Assembly (NCBI GenBank): GCA_963921425.1
Contig: OY992832.1
Coordinates: 26,005,489-26,069,488, forward strand
Source: Dryas octopetala
Lineage: Eukaryota; Streptophyta; Magnoliopsida; Rosales; Rosaceae
DNA: 64,000 nt
Direction: 5' to 3'
The notes beneath the pieces were generated by a model. It was not told where the DNA came from. It worked only from the letters and a program-made list of their open reading frames with translations, and ran no database searches. Positions 45,461 through 56,501 of this stretch are shown here, in pieces (position 1 is the stretch's first letter; every line of letters begins with the position of its first letter). The translations under genes were made by a program, and so were the position numbers.

Positions 45461-47389
45461 CGGGGAGAGAGGAGAGAGAATGAGAGCAAATAGACTTTTG
45501 GGTAATTAAAACCCATTCTTGCAATTTTACAAAATTGTCCCTCACTTTAAACGTCTGTAAAACCCAAACCATAACTCTGATTTACGCGTGTTTCGTGTCT
45601 ACGAACTCGTGGACTCGAGGCCTTCCCAACAATCCCAAAGTCAAAATCAAAAGCCCACTAATTTTAAAAGTCAACTTTGGGTCAAGCCCAATTTAAAACA
45701 AAAATTAAAAATAAATCTGAAACCTTTTTTTTCTCAAATAAATTTCCAAAATAATCAAAATAAATTCTCAAAATATTTAAAATAAATCTTTGATAAATAC
45801 GGGGTCTCACACCTTTAGTGGAGGATTCTCTATTGACCACTATAATGAGAGGATCGTTCAATGTTTTGGGGCTCCCAGTGATGATGAAGATGTGCATCAT
45901 GAGATGGGTGAAGCAAATAATGAGGCTGCACACCTGAATGATAGAATGAATGAAGATCTTACTAAAGATAACAGTTCAAGGCCAAGTAAGCGAGCTAAGA
46001 AAGGAAGAGGAAAAAGTAAGCCCAAATTTGGTGTAAATGGCCCTGAAAAGATTGATTTTAACAACTTGGGTCAGACATATAGTGACCGTAAAGTGATAAG
46101 AAGGTTTGTTACTTTAATTAGGACGATTGCTAGAGATCCTGCAAATTTTCACATTAATGTGGGGAGTTAGGAGGATTTTTCTGAACTGGACAAAGACATA
46201 GCGTGGAAACAAGTGAAGGTGATGTGCATTTTGGTGATCTCTGTTTAATTGATAAGTTCACAAAAATGCCTCACATATTTAAACTTTGCATTTTATGCAG
46301 GATACCCTTGATTGGTCTGATCCAAGGATGTTGGCTCTGAAAGAAAAAATCAACAAAATAGTAGTTGCAAGGTTTCATGAACGATGGAGGTCCTGGAAGT
46401 CCAAGTTGCTCCATACTTGTTACCTCCCTTACATGGATATGGATGAGCGGTTTCACCCTAATGATGACGACATTAACCTCCACCAATGGAATGAGTTGGT
46501 TCAAAAATGAGAGAAGGAAGATGGACTGGTATATCAGCAATGCATAAAATGTCATACACCTTAATGAATGCTTATTGTTTAATTTGTAGAAAAGTTCGAA
46601 TACAAACAGCAAAATAAGGGCACTGACAGGACCGCCCCCAGATTTCACTAGGAAACTCAGAGAGGTCTGTGGGATCCAAAATCAAAGAAAATCCTACCGA
46701 AAATTTGGCAGAACTTTCCCTGAAAATGGACTAACCCAAAAGTTAATAAAACCTGTAAAACACTTCTAAAACATCAACCGCCATTACCACAGCCAAATAG
46801 GGTCTCAGACCCAAACAACACCACAATAACTTAAAATTTCAATATGAATTTTCAGAGCCACTACTTCTACTACAACAATTTTATAGTTAAAGAAAAAAAG
46901 AACTTCCAAAAATAGAAGCGATGCCTACAAGATTCGAGTAAAGAAAATGGACATTATGCTTCGACGTGATTGGCTCGACCTCCACCACTGCTACTGCCTA
47001 GGGGGACAATTTAACACAAAACAGACAAATTGTGAGATAAACTCAATGAGTGGAAAAACGAAAACAAGGTTATCTATCTTTTCAGAAATCCTTATAAGCA
47101 AACTTAACACTACGACCTCACATCGCTCTTTGAAATCCTCCAGTTTTAAAACGCTTTTCAAAAAACTCTCCTCAAATGTCATGGAAACTATTTAAACACA
47201 AGATAGAAAGGTTAAGTAAGTAAGAAGTCGTTTTTCGAAACTTTCTGAGTAAAAGTATTCTGTAGCACCATATATTTGAGAATCCAAATTTAAACATAAA
47301 AAGAAATTTCCTCTTTAAACTTATGTAATAGAAAATCCTTAGAAAGGAGAATAAAGTTTTACCGTACTCAAACCCATAACTGTAGACAA

Positions 47390-47603
47390 TGTCCTAGCCA
47401 CACAATCCCACGCACGGGCAGACTCAAATCCTGGCCACAATCTCATACATAGAGGTCACTCTGCACGAGCAGGCTCATATCATGGCCACAATTTCGTACG
47501 GAGAGGTCACTCCGCATGAGCAGGCTCATACCCTGGCCACAATCTCGTATGGAGATGTCACTCCGCACCAGCAGGCTCATATCTTGGCCATAATCCCGTG
47601 CAT
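47390..47603 (-). repeat. 51-bp minisatellite inside LTR fragment
   Basis: The words GGCCACAATCTCGTA and GAGCAGGCTCATA recur every ~51 bp, about four times. This is the reverse-strand counterpart of the array at 5339-5642 and of a shorter one near 7677-7800. Confidence 0.85.
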
Positions 47604-48908
47604 TTTACACAGGCAGGTTCGTCCGATCAATACGTGCATTTACACAACAGTTTTAAAATACTTTTTAAATCTCTACTTACCTTTGAGATAAATGAATAAC
47701 ATTTTCCTTTCCCTCAACGCTTTACTTAATAATCCAAACTCTAAGTGTCATTCCTCATATCGCGAAATCACAATCAACATAAATATTCAAAGAAATGAAT
47801 ATCCAAGATATATGTAATCTTTTCATAAACTAAGTAATAATTAAAGCCCGCCTTTTAAATAAAGATATCTTCAATATGAAAGCACATATAAAAGCATGTT
47901 AAAATTTTTCTTAATCGCTTAAATTATAAATTTCAAGATAAGGATAATCGAACTAACATAAATGATTAATTAAGAAAACTTAAGATTTAAAACTCAAGTC
48001 GATTTAAATTTAAATCAAGGAGATCGAAATCACATGACAAAACATAAATTATTTAAAAAAGTCAAGGTCCACTCACAAAGATAGCCCTAGCTTCAATCCT
48101 CCGCCGGATCGTCATGAGCTACGGTCGTCTCGCCTATAACATAAACAATAAATAAGAAATTAGTCTCAACTCTAAGATGTTAAATTTGTGTGTGTATTGT
48201 ACCTAACGTCCCACCCAACTTTTGTTCCTACACAATGGTCTACGATCTACACAATTTGACCAACAACACCTTCATAACCGCCCCTAAAGCTTCCCGGTTC
48301 AACCTAATCACAATGAACATAACCAAGATCGATAACTCACTCAACAAATTGTCCTAAATACTCCCAAAAATTATGAAATTTCAGTGGGGGTTCAAAATCA
48401 CAAAGGTTGCCACCCAAGGTGGCTGTTTCAAGTCCAAAATAAGCCAAAATTGTCAAAATTCTTCAAACCCACTCCATTTATGCATCCTAAACATTATTTG
48501 AACTTCCTAACATTGCAATTCTGTCCAAATAACCAACAATAATCGCCCCCAATCTGAAACCCCAAAGAAATCTCGAAATGGCATCAAATTTCCAAAATTA
48601 ATCTTCAACAATTACTCAAATTCAGACAATCAAGCCACAAAAGAATGAAAGCCCACTAAGAAGAGAAGAAAACCCACCTAGGATGGAGGTGATTGGCGTC
48701 GAAATATGGTCAAAAAAAAATATGGAGGAGAAGCCGACAGCAGAGGAGCCCTTCCTGAGCAGCAACCGCGCGCAGGGGGTGGTTGGCTGGCTGGAGGAGC
48801 TGGCCGGCTCGTGGGGAAATCGTCGGAGGTTGGCGACAGTGAGGAATGGCCGGTGGCTGCGCACAGAGAAAGGGGAAGAGAGAGAACACGAGGTGAGAGA
48901 ATGAGGAG

Positions 48909-48910
<2 letters not shown>

Positions 48911-48942
<32 letters not shown>

Positions 48943-48985
48943 TGAGAGAGAGAGAGAGTGAGTGAGTGAGTGAGTGAGGGGGGGG
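48911..48985 (+). repeat. GA/GTGA simple repeats and a G run
   Basis: (GA)n, (GAGT)n and a run of ten or more G lie inside the LTR fragment. The apparent reverse-strand Ser/His/Leu-rich peptide here comes from these repeats. Confidence 0.8.
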
Positions 48986-49125
48986 GGGGTTGGCGGCTGG
49001 GGGTGTTCGCCGGCAGGGGTGACCGGCGATGGTGAGTGGTGGTGGCTAGGGTTAGTGCGCGCAGGGGAGGAAGGTGCGAGAGAGAGAGAGGGTGAAGCCG
49101 AGGGGAGAGAGAGGTTAAAAAAAAT

Positions 49126-49470
49126 AAACTTCAAACCAGTGTGCATGTTGTGGATCTCGTCCACGATGCTGTGTTCCACTCCGCTAAATTTTATCTCAAT
49201 TCTTTGCACGACGCCCTGAACGCCTTGTATTCCAATGCTTATCTGTTGGGCTACTTGAGTCTCGGCCGCTGCTCGCTCTTTAGTTGTGGTCGAGTTTCTC
49301 CTTGAAGCAATTCCCCTTTCAGTCATTATCGCTTTGAGTTTTTCAGCAGTAACTCCTTGTCTAACAACTTTGTCGAGAAATTCTTCGATCGTCTTATGAA
49401 ACGTTCTCGTCACAGTCATTCACCTATTGGTGTCCCACTGGGCGTGCCAAATTATGTTACCTTCAAAAAT
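49126..49470 (-). pseudogene. Leader and gag-like N-terminus of another retrotransposon
   Basis: On the reverse strand, AATTTGGCACGCCCAGTGGG (a leader signature seen before gag in Tat/Ogre-type elements) is followed by an ATG at 49419. The frame reads MTVTRTFHKTIEEFLDKVV, then VTAEKLKAIMTERG and a helical, Gln-rich segment VAQQISIGIQGVQGVVQRI. Coding-like sequence ends about 49130, where the frame runs into the GA-rich LTR fragment. I do not recognise the protein with certainty; the leader makes a gag N-terminus the best guess. Confidence 0.45.
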
Positions 49471-49511
49471 CATGGCAGAGTATTGCTGAGAATCTTGATA
49501 AGAACACTAAA

Positions 49512-52459
49512 GTTAAAAAGCACTTCTAAGTCTTTCAGCCACCTCTACCACAAGCAAATAAAGGGTCTCGGACCCACTTAAACCTTAGGAGTTGTTATCA
49601 GAGCCACTAATCATTTACAATAAGTTTTTACAAAAATAAACATAGCGCCTATAGGGACCAGGAATAAAAAATGGATGCTTTACCTCGACGCGTTTGGCTC
49701 GACCTCCACCAACGCTACTACCTGGGGGGACAATTTAAGACAAAACAAGAAAACGGTGAGATAGGCTCAGTGAGTGAACAGTTAAATGGAGATGAAAATC
49801 AAAGATTTAAATATCTTTTCAGAAAAACCCTTTTTCACATGTTTAACTCTAAAACCTTAGAATGTTCTTTGAAATCCCCCAGTTTTTAAAACCATTTCTC
49901 AGTGAAATAATAAAATATGAAGTTGAAAATCAAACTTTGAAATCCAAGTTCTCAAACTGAAATCGATATTGTCAATTTATAAATAAATAACTTGAGCTGA
50001 AAACTTTCTTTTCAAACATTCTCAATATATTGAAATTCAATAAAACTGTTCAACTGAAACCGTCTTACTTAAAACCTTTTTGCTGCCATAAACTCATCAC
50101 TTAAAATACTTAACAGTTAAAAACACACACCAGTCAGATACCCATAGAATCTGTCATACATGCGCAGAGCCGAGGATCTGTCATACGCATGCAGAGCCAT
50201 AAATAATCTGTCATACATGCGCAGAGCCGAGAATCTGTCATACGCATGCAGAGCCACAAATAATCTGTCATACATGCGCAGAGCCGAGAATCTGTCATAC
50301 GCATGCAGAGCCACAAATTCTGTCTTACGTGCACGCAGAGCGGCCCCCAAAGGGCGAAGCATCCCGACACACGGCCCAAAGCCTATATGTGCATCGTGAT
50401 GGGTCCCAAAGACCTTTTAAATCTGAAACCTGGAGGGTACTGTAAAGGTGGTTTGAAAACCATTTTTTTATATCTCAATGCCACGCAAAATAATTTCTTA
50501 AAAAATGAAAAGTCCCAATGAGATTCTCACACCTTTTGCTATCAACTCAAGGCTTTCTCAAAACTTTGAAATCGATTTCCTTTCAATAAATTATTGTATA
50601 AATCACTTTTGAAATCGTACATCTCTATCGACTCTTAAAACCACATTTATTCGTCAATCTCGTATGAAAAATCATTTAATAAAACTTAAAGTAAGAACAT
50701 TAGTCAAACTAACGGAAATGTAAACTTTGGAAATCATAATCACTTATAACAAATTCAACCCCAAAATATTTTACTCAATCCATACTCAAATAAAACTCGG
50801 GATAAGCAAATAAATTCAACCATAAAATAAACAAAATGTTTTTAAAACAAAAGTCCACTCACAGTGAGGAAATCTAACTTCGATCCTCCTCCGGATCGTC
50901 ACGAGCCCCGGTCGTCTCACCTATAAAATAAACAAATAAAAATACTATTAGTCCCGCCACAAAGACATCAAAGTGGGTGCTAAACCTAATGTCTCACTCG
51001 ATTCTCGTTCAATGACCACGAATTTTAACATGCCCAAATTAAAATCCGTAAACGCCTCCTCATATCCCAAAAGCTTCGCGGCTCAACCCAACGTCACATA
51101 CACTTCTAGAATCAAACCGGAAATTAAGAGGACTAGCATAAGACTTATATCGGTCGAAAGCTCATCTTAGAGAAATTTCGACAACAACAAAGTCTCACTT
51201 TTTGCGCCCCAAACAAATTTCGACTTCTCCAACCACACTCGACGCAGCCATGATTAAACCCACTCAACAATCGCCTTAAAAATAAATTTACAACCACGAA
51301 ATGACAACGGGTTTTCGAAATCACAGCGGGTGCCACCCAAAGTGGCTGCCCCAAATCCAAATTTTAACTAAAATACCAAATTCATCAAATCTACTCCAAC
51401 CTTCAATTCTAAACAATAATTGGGGTTCCTAGGGATGAAATTTATCCAAAACCAACACCAATTAACAACCCCCAATTCAGAACTCAAAGAAATTCGAAAT
51501 GCCCCTATAATCCAAAAATTTAAGTTCCCAAATTTAAAGTCTTGAACCACAAAACCAGAAGAAATTGAAAGCCCAGAGGAAAAGGAAGAAGACCCACTTA
51601 CAAGGGAGGTGATTGGCACCGGAGTTCAACCCAAAATTTGGCGAAACAGAGGGGAGCCAATTGCTGGGTTTTTTGTGCGCACGGGCTGGGCTAGCTGGAG
51701 GCGGAGCTGGCGAGCTAGCAGGCGTTGGGGAGGCACGCCGGTGACCTCAGGTGGCTGAAGATGGCTGGGCGAAGAGATGGGCGGCGGCTGAGTGATGGAC
51801 GTTGGCTGATGTGCAGGGCTTGGTGGCGCACAGAGAAAGTGAAAAGAGAGAGAACACGGGGAGAGAGAGAGAGTAGGCTCGGGGGGTGGTGGTCGGCGCC
51901 TGGGGGGCGTTTGCCGGAGCCAGGGGCTGGCCGGTGATGGTGAGTGGGGGTGGCTGGGTGGTGCGCGCAGGGGAGAGGGTGCGGAGGAGAGGGAAAACCG
52001 AGAGAGAGAGTGCGGGGAGAGAGAATAAATAGAGGGAGAGAGAAAGTTCTAGAGAGAGAGAGAAAGTTGTGGAAAAATCTAGAGAGAGAGAGAGGAAATC
52101 TGATTTTTAAAACCCACTTTTATAAATTTACAACATTGCCCCCCACTTTAAACGCCTATATATTTCAAACCGTAACTCGGATTGGCGCGTGCCGCGTGTC
52201 TATGAAATCGTGAGATCGAAACCTATCTACCGGACCCAAAGTCAAAATCGAAAACCCATTCATTTTAAAAGTCAACTTTTGGTCATGCTTAAATTAAAAC
52301 AAAAATAAATAAATCAAAACTTTAAATCAAAACTCTTTTTATTTTCCAAATAAATCTCAAAATCTTTAAAATACAATCCAACATCTTTTATAAACCTCTT
52401 AAAAACATAGTTAAATAAAAATTTAAATTTCTAGTGAAAATTTGGGTCGGGTTGTTACA
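49512..52459 (-). mobile_element. LTR copy 1 of array (left end truncated)
   Basis: It starts at GTTAAAAAGCACTTC, about 132 bp inside the LTR, and ends GGGTTGTTACA. On the reverse strand the LTR begins TGTAACAACCCGACCC. It has the minisatellite at 50149-50343, the GTCCACTCACAGTGAGG box near 50853, and a GC-rich plus GA-rich block at 51600-52100. Same family as 10193-13277. Confidence 0.9.
50149..50343 (-). repeat. 57-bp higher-order minisatellite in LTR copy 1
   Basis: 27- and 30-bp subunits alternate (starts at 50151, 50178, 50208, 50235, 50265 and 50292). The array recurs unchanged at 54192-54386, 58234-58428 and 62277-62471. It is cleaner than the decayed array at 10908, which suggests homogenisation. 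Confidence 0.9.
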
Positions 52460-53422
52460 ACCTTCCCCCCTTAAAAAAATTTCGTCCTCGAAATTTAGTA
52501 GAAAATTTTAATTTAAGTGAATTGTAGTTGCAACTTTTTATTGCCCAAAAATCAAACCTCCTTTCAGCAACCATATATTAAAATATGCGTGAATTTAGTA
52601 AGGATATTTAAACTTAGGAAATCGCTCCACAACGAACCTAAATAAATTTAGTAAGCCTCAAAAACAAAAACTTGAAAATTTGGTGGAAACGCCAAACTCT
52701 AGATAAAGTTTTCAAGAATAAAACCATTACGAAATAAATCCATTTAAAACCTTTAAATCATTTGAAAACCACTCTAACCCACCAATCGAGAAAGTTTATC
52801 TCTTATCGACATTCAAAACGAGAATACGTGCCAAACTAGAGTGTGTGTGTGTGTCCTGAAGTCTATCGAAAATATCATATCATGCTCAAAATTAGATAAT
52901 ATACCCATGATGACATCCGGTGAAGCCAAAGCGTCCTGCTGCGTCATGACGAGGACTCTGCCCTGGGCTCTAGGGCGTCTTGGTTGATCTCTCTGTTGTT
53001 CTCCACCTCTACTCGTATGGCTAGACCGTACACCACTACGCTTCCGCTGCGCCACTCTGATTAACCCTTTGATCTATAAATGCATCAAATAGTACTCTAA
53101 ATACCCCCTGCTCATAACCTCGAAATTTTTTTTTTTACTAAACTCAAATACCCAAGTACTTCACGATCTCAACTCCTTATGTACTGATCAAAAATTATTC
53201 TTGAAGTGCACGAGTCAAAGCTGAAATATAGACGTACCGTAATCGTAACACTCACGTTATTCGAATAAACTATACCCCCAAAACTTACCACAAACTTCTT
53301 GAGGTCGGCCACGTCGAGGAGGCATATCCATACTAGCTGAGGGAAACCTATCTACACACAGAGGGATGCACACGAGGTGCCGAATCTACAGGAATTGAAA
53401 ACCTAATGCTCTGATACCAAGT
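52460..53422 (-). mobile_element. Internal segment 1 (963 bp): PPT, gag/protease scraps, PBS
   Basis: On the reverse strand, TGGTATCAGAGC (53408-53419, initiator tRNA-Met site) lies three bases after the LTR. An ATG at 53331 opens MDMPPRRGRPQE, the start of a chromovirus-type gag, which stops after 18 residues. A second frame (52813-53055) has a basic stretch then RAQGRVLVMTQQDALASPDV, the gag-protease junction of Tekay/Del-like elements. The protease Asp-Ser/Thr-Gly motif is not intact. CGAGGACGAAAT and the tract AAGGGGGGAAGG (about 52461-52474) precede the other LTR. Reverse transcriptase, RNase H and integrase are wholly absent, so the unit needs enzymes from elsewhere. Confidence 0.85.
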
Positions 53423-56400
53423 TGACAGGACCGCCCCCAGATTCCACCCTGAAACCCGGAGAGGTCCTGCGGGAATCCAAATTCAAGGAAAATCCTACCG
53501 AAAATTCGGCAGAACCTCCCCTAAAAATGGACTAACCCAGAAACTTCTAAACCTGTTAAAAAGCACTTCTAAGTCTTTCAGCCACCTCTACCACAAGCAA
53601 ATAAAGGGTCTCGGACCCACTTAAACCTTAGGAGTTGTTATCAGAGCCACTAATCATTTACAATAAGTTTTTACAAAAATAAACATAGCGCCTATAGGGA
53701 CCAGGAATAAAAAATGGATGCTTTACCTCGACGCGTTTGGCTCGACCTCCACCAACGCTACTACCTGGGGGGACAATTTAAGACAAAACAAGAAAACGGT
53801 GAGATAGGCTCAGTGAGTGAACAGTTAAATGGAGATGAAAATCAAAGATTTAAATATCTTTTCAGAAAAACCCTTTTTCACATGTTTAACTCTAAAACCT
53901 TAGAATGTTCTTTGAAATCCCCCAGTTTTTAAAACCATTTCTCAGTGAAATAATAAAATATGAAGTTGAAAATCAAACTTTGAAATCCAAGTTCTCAAAC
54001 TGAAATCGATATTGTCAATTTATAAATAAATAACTTGAGCTGAAAACTTTCTTTTCAAACATTCTCAATATATTGAAATTCAATAAAACTGTTCAACTGA
54101 AACCGTCTTACTTAAAACCTTTTTGCTGCCATAAACTCATCACTTAAAATACTTAACAGTTAAAAACACACACCAGTCAGATACCCATAGAATCTGTCAT
54201 ACATGCGCAGAGCCGAGGATCTGTCATACGCATGCAGAGCCATAAATAATCTGTCATACATGCGCAGAGCCGAGAATCTGTCATACGCATGCAGAGCCAC
54301 AAATAATCTGTCATACATGCGCAGAGCCGAGAATCTGTCATACGCATGCAGAGCCACAAATTCTGTCTTACGTGCACGCAGAGCGGCCCCCAAAGGGCGA
54401 AGCATCCCGACACACGGCCCAAAGCCTATATGTGCATCGTGATGGGTCCCAAAGACCTTTTAAATCTGAAACCTGGAGGGTACTGTAAAGGTGGTTTGAA
54501 AACCATTTTTTTATATCTCAATGCCACGCAAAATAATTTCTTAAAAAATGAAAAGTCCCAATGAGATTCTCACACCTTTTGCTATCAACTCAAGGCTTTC
54601 TCAAAACTTTGAAATCGATTTCCTTTCAATAAATTATTGTATAAATCACTTTTGAAATCGTACATCTCTATCGACTCTTAAAACCACATTTATTCGTCAA
54701 TCTCGTATGAAAAATCATTTAATAAAACTTAAAGTAAGAACATTAGTCAAACTAACGGAAATGTAAACTTTGGAAATCATAATCACTTATAACAAATTCA
54801 ACCCCAAAATATTTTACTCAATCCATACTCAAATAAAACTCGGGATAAGCAAATAAATTCAACCATAAAATAAACAAAATGTTTTTAAAACAAAAGTCCA
54901 CTCACAGTGAGGAAATCTAACTTCGATCCTCCTCCGGATCGTCACGAGCCCCGGTCGTCTCACCTATAAAATAAACAAATAAAATACTATTAGTCCCGCC
55001 ACAAAGACATCAAAGTGGGTGCTAAACCTAATGTCTCACTCGATTCTCGTTCAATGACCACGAATTTTAACATGCCCAAATTAAAATCCGTAAACGCCTC
55101 CTCATATCCCAAAAGCTTCGCGGCTCAACCCAACGTCACATACACTTCTAGAATCAAACCGGAAATTAAGAGGACTAGCATAAGACTTATATCGGTCGAA
55201 AGCTCATCTTAGAGAAATTTCGACAACAACAAAGTCTCACTTTTTGCGCCCCAAACAAATTTCGACTTCTCCAACCACACTCGACGCAGCCATGATTAAA
55301 CCCACTCAACAATCGCCTTAAAAATAAATTTACAACCACGAAATGACAACGGGTTTTCGAAATCACAGCGGGTGCCACCCAAAGTGGCTGCCCCAAATCC
55401 AAATTTTAACTAAAATACCAAATTCATCAAATCTACTCCAACCTTCAATTCTAAACAATAATTGGGGTTCCTAGGGATGAAATTTATCCAAAACCAACAC
55501 CAATTAACAACCCCCAATTCAGAACTCAAAGAAATTCGAAATGCCCCTATAATCCAAAAATTTAAGTTCCCAAATTTAAAGTCTTGAACCACAAAACCAG
55601 AAGAAATTGAAAGCCCAGAGGAAAAGGAAGAAGACCCACTTACAAGGGAGGTGATTGGCGCCGGAGTTCAACCCAAAATTTGGCGAAACAGAGGGGAGCC
55701 AATTGCTGGGTTTTTTGTGCGCACGGGCTGGGCTAGCTGGAGGCGGAGCTGGCGAGCTAGCAGGCGTTGGGGAGGCACGCCGGTGACCTCAGGTGGCTGA
55801 AGATGGCTGGGCGAAGAGATGGGCGGCGGCTGAGTGATGGACGTTGGCTGATGTGCAGGGCTTGGTGGCGCACAGAGAAAGTGAAAAGAGAGAGAACACG
55901 GGGAGAGAGAGAGAGTAGGCTCGGGGGGTGGTGGTCGGCGCCTGGGGGGCGTTTGCCGGAGCCAGGGGCTGGCCGGTGATGGTGAGTGGGGGTGGCTGGG
56001 TGGTGCGCGCAGGGGAGAGGGTGCGGAGGAGAGGGAAAACCGAGAGAGAGAGTGCGGGGAGAGAGAATAAATAGAGGGAGAGAGAAAGTTCTAGAGAGAG
56101 AGAGAAAGTTGTGGAAAAATCTAGAGAGAGAGAGAGGAAATCTGATTTTTAAAACCCACTTTTATAAATTTACAACATTGCCCCCCACTTTAAACGCCTA
56201 TATATTTCAAACCGTAACTCGGATTGGCGCGTGCCGCGTGTCTATGAAATCGTGAGATCGAAACCTATCTACCGGACCCAAAGTCAAAATCGAAAACCCA
56301 TTCATTTTAAAAGTCAACTTTTGGTCATGCTTAAATTAAAACAAAAATAAATAAATCAAAACTTTAAATCAAAACTCTTTTTATTTTCCAAATAAATCTC

Positions 56401-56501
56401 AAAATCTTTAAAATACAATCCAACATCTTTTATAAACCTCTTAAAAACATAGTTAAATAAAAATTTAAATTTCTAGTGAAAATTTGGGTCGGGTTGTTAC
56501 A
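53423..56501 (-). mobile_element. LTR copy 2 of array (complete, 3079 bp)
   Basis: It runs TGACAGGACCGCC to GGGTTGTTACA on the forward strand. It is shared by internal segments 1 and 2. It lacks one A near 54982 relative to the other copies. Confidence 0.95.

Larger units (their letters stand above)
37294..45811 (-). mobile_element. Solo LTR on reverse strand, split by Athila-like element
   Basis: 37294-38690 plus 45237-45811 form a ~1.97-kb LTR that matches the reverse complement of the forward solo LTR at 3583-6457. Shared are GGCCCGAGGTTYGGGG at one end, GCTGCCAGATTTG...ATCCGAGC, GGTGGTTACC...GGCCACT, and GTGTCTACGAACTCGTGGACTCGAGG. The far end reads (reverse strand) TGTGAGACCCCGTATTT. 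The exact duplication CCTTT lies at 37289-37293 and 45812-45816. The 3' terminal base pair seems mutated (TT instead of TG at 37294). It lacks the minisatellite region of the 3583 copy. Confidence 0.8.
37217..46571 (+). pseudogene. CACTA second gene (PF03004 Ptta/En/Spm type), split by LTR nest
   Basis: The ATG at 37217 opens MNNFSIPSTGELFTSLGQ, and the frame runs into the LTR at 37294. The host sequence resumes at 45812 after the CCTTT duplication. There a shifted frame reads a Lys/Arg-rich segment (SKRAKKGRGKSKPKFG), then TYSDRKVIRRFVTLIRTIARD and NFHINVGS. It stops at TAG 46168-46170 and continues EDFSELDKDIAWKQVK. A GT-AG intron (46219-46300) follows, then DTLDWSDPRMLALKEKI, RFHERWRSWKSKL and HQWNELVQK up to a TGA at 46508-46510. 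The pattern of Arg/Trp-rich helices ending in an E-x-W-x-x-L-V motif is that of the PF03004 plant transposase family, which acts with tnp2 in DNA binding. It has two stops, one frameshift and the insertion. Confidence 0.7.
46624..49125 (-). mobile_element. LTR fragment (TGACAGGACCG family), reverse strand, truncated
   Basis: It starts TGACAGGACCGCCCCC and follows the landmark order of the 10193-13277 LTR: the TTTGGCAGAAC region, GGCTCGACCTCCACC, minisatellite, GTCCACTCACA with CGGATCGTCATGAGC, and a GA-rich block near 48900-49100. It carries the 51-bp minisatellite type rather than the 57-bp type. It stops in the GA-rich block and joins an unrelated retrotransposon leader at about 49126, so the TGTAAC end is missing. 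Confidence 0.75.

Noticed and set aside
45180..45572. Ser/Leu-repeat protein on the reverse strand
   Set aside because: Product of the (GA)n microsatellite within a solo LTR.
48622..49419. 265-codon reverse-strand gene
   Set aside because: Only the first ~95 codons look coding; the rest is the GA/GT-rich LTR block read in frame, giving Ser/His/Leu repeats.
50117..50399. Repeated 79-81 codon frames with RMYDRL/HAYDRF repeats, recurring every 4 kb
   Set aside because: They are translations of the 57-bp minisatellite in each LTR copy, open on both strands by periodicity.
53408..53419. tRNA-like sequence TGGTATCAGAGC (reverse strand)
   Set aside because: It is only the primer-binding site complementary to the tRNA 3' end; no cloverleaf surrounds it.
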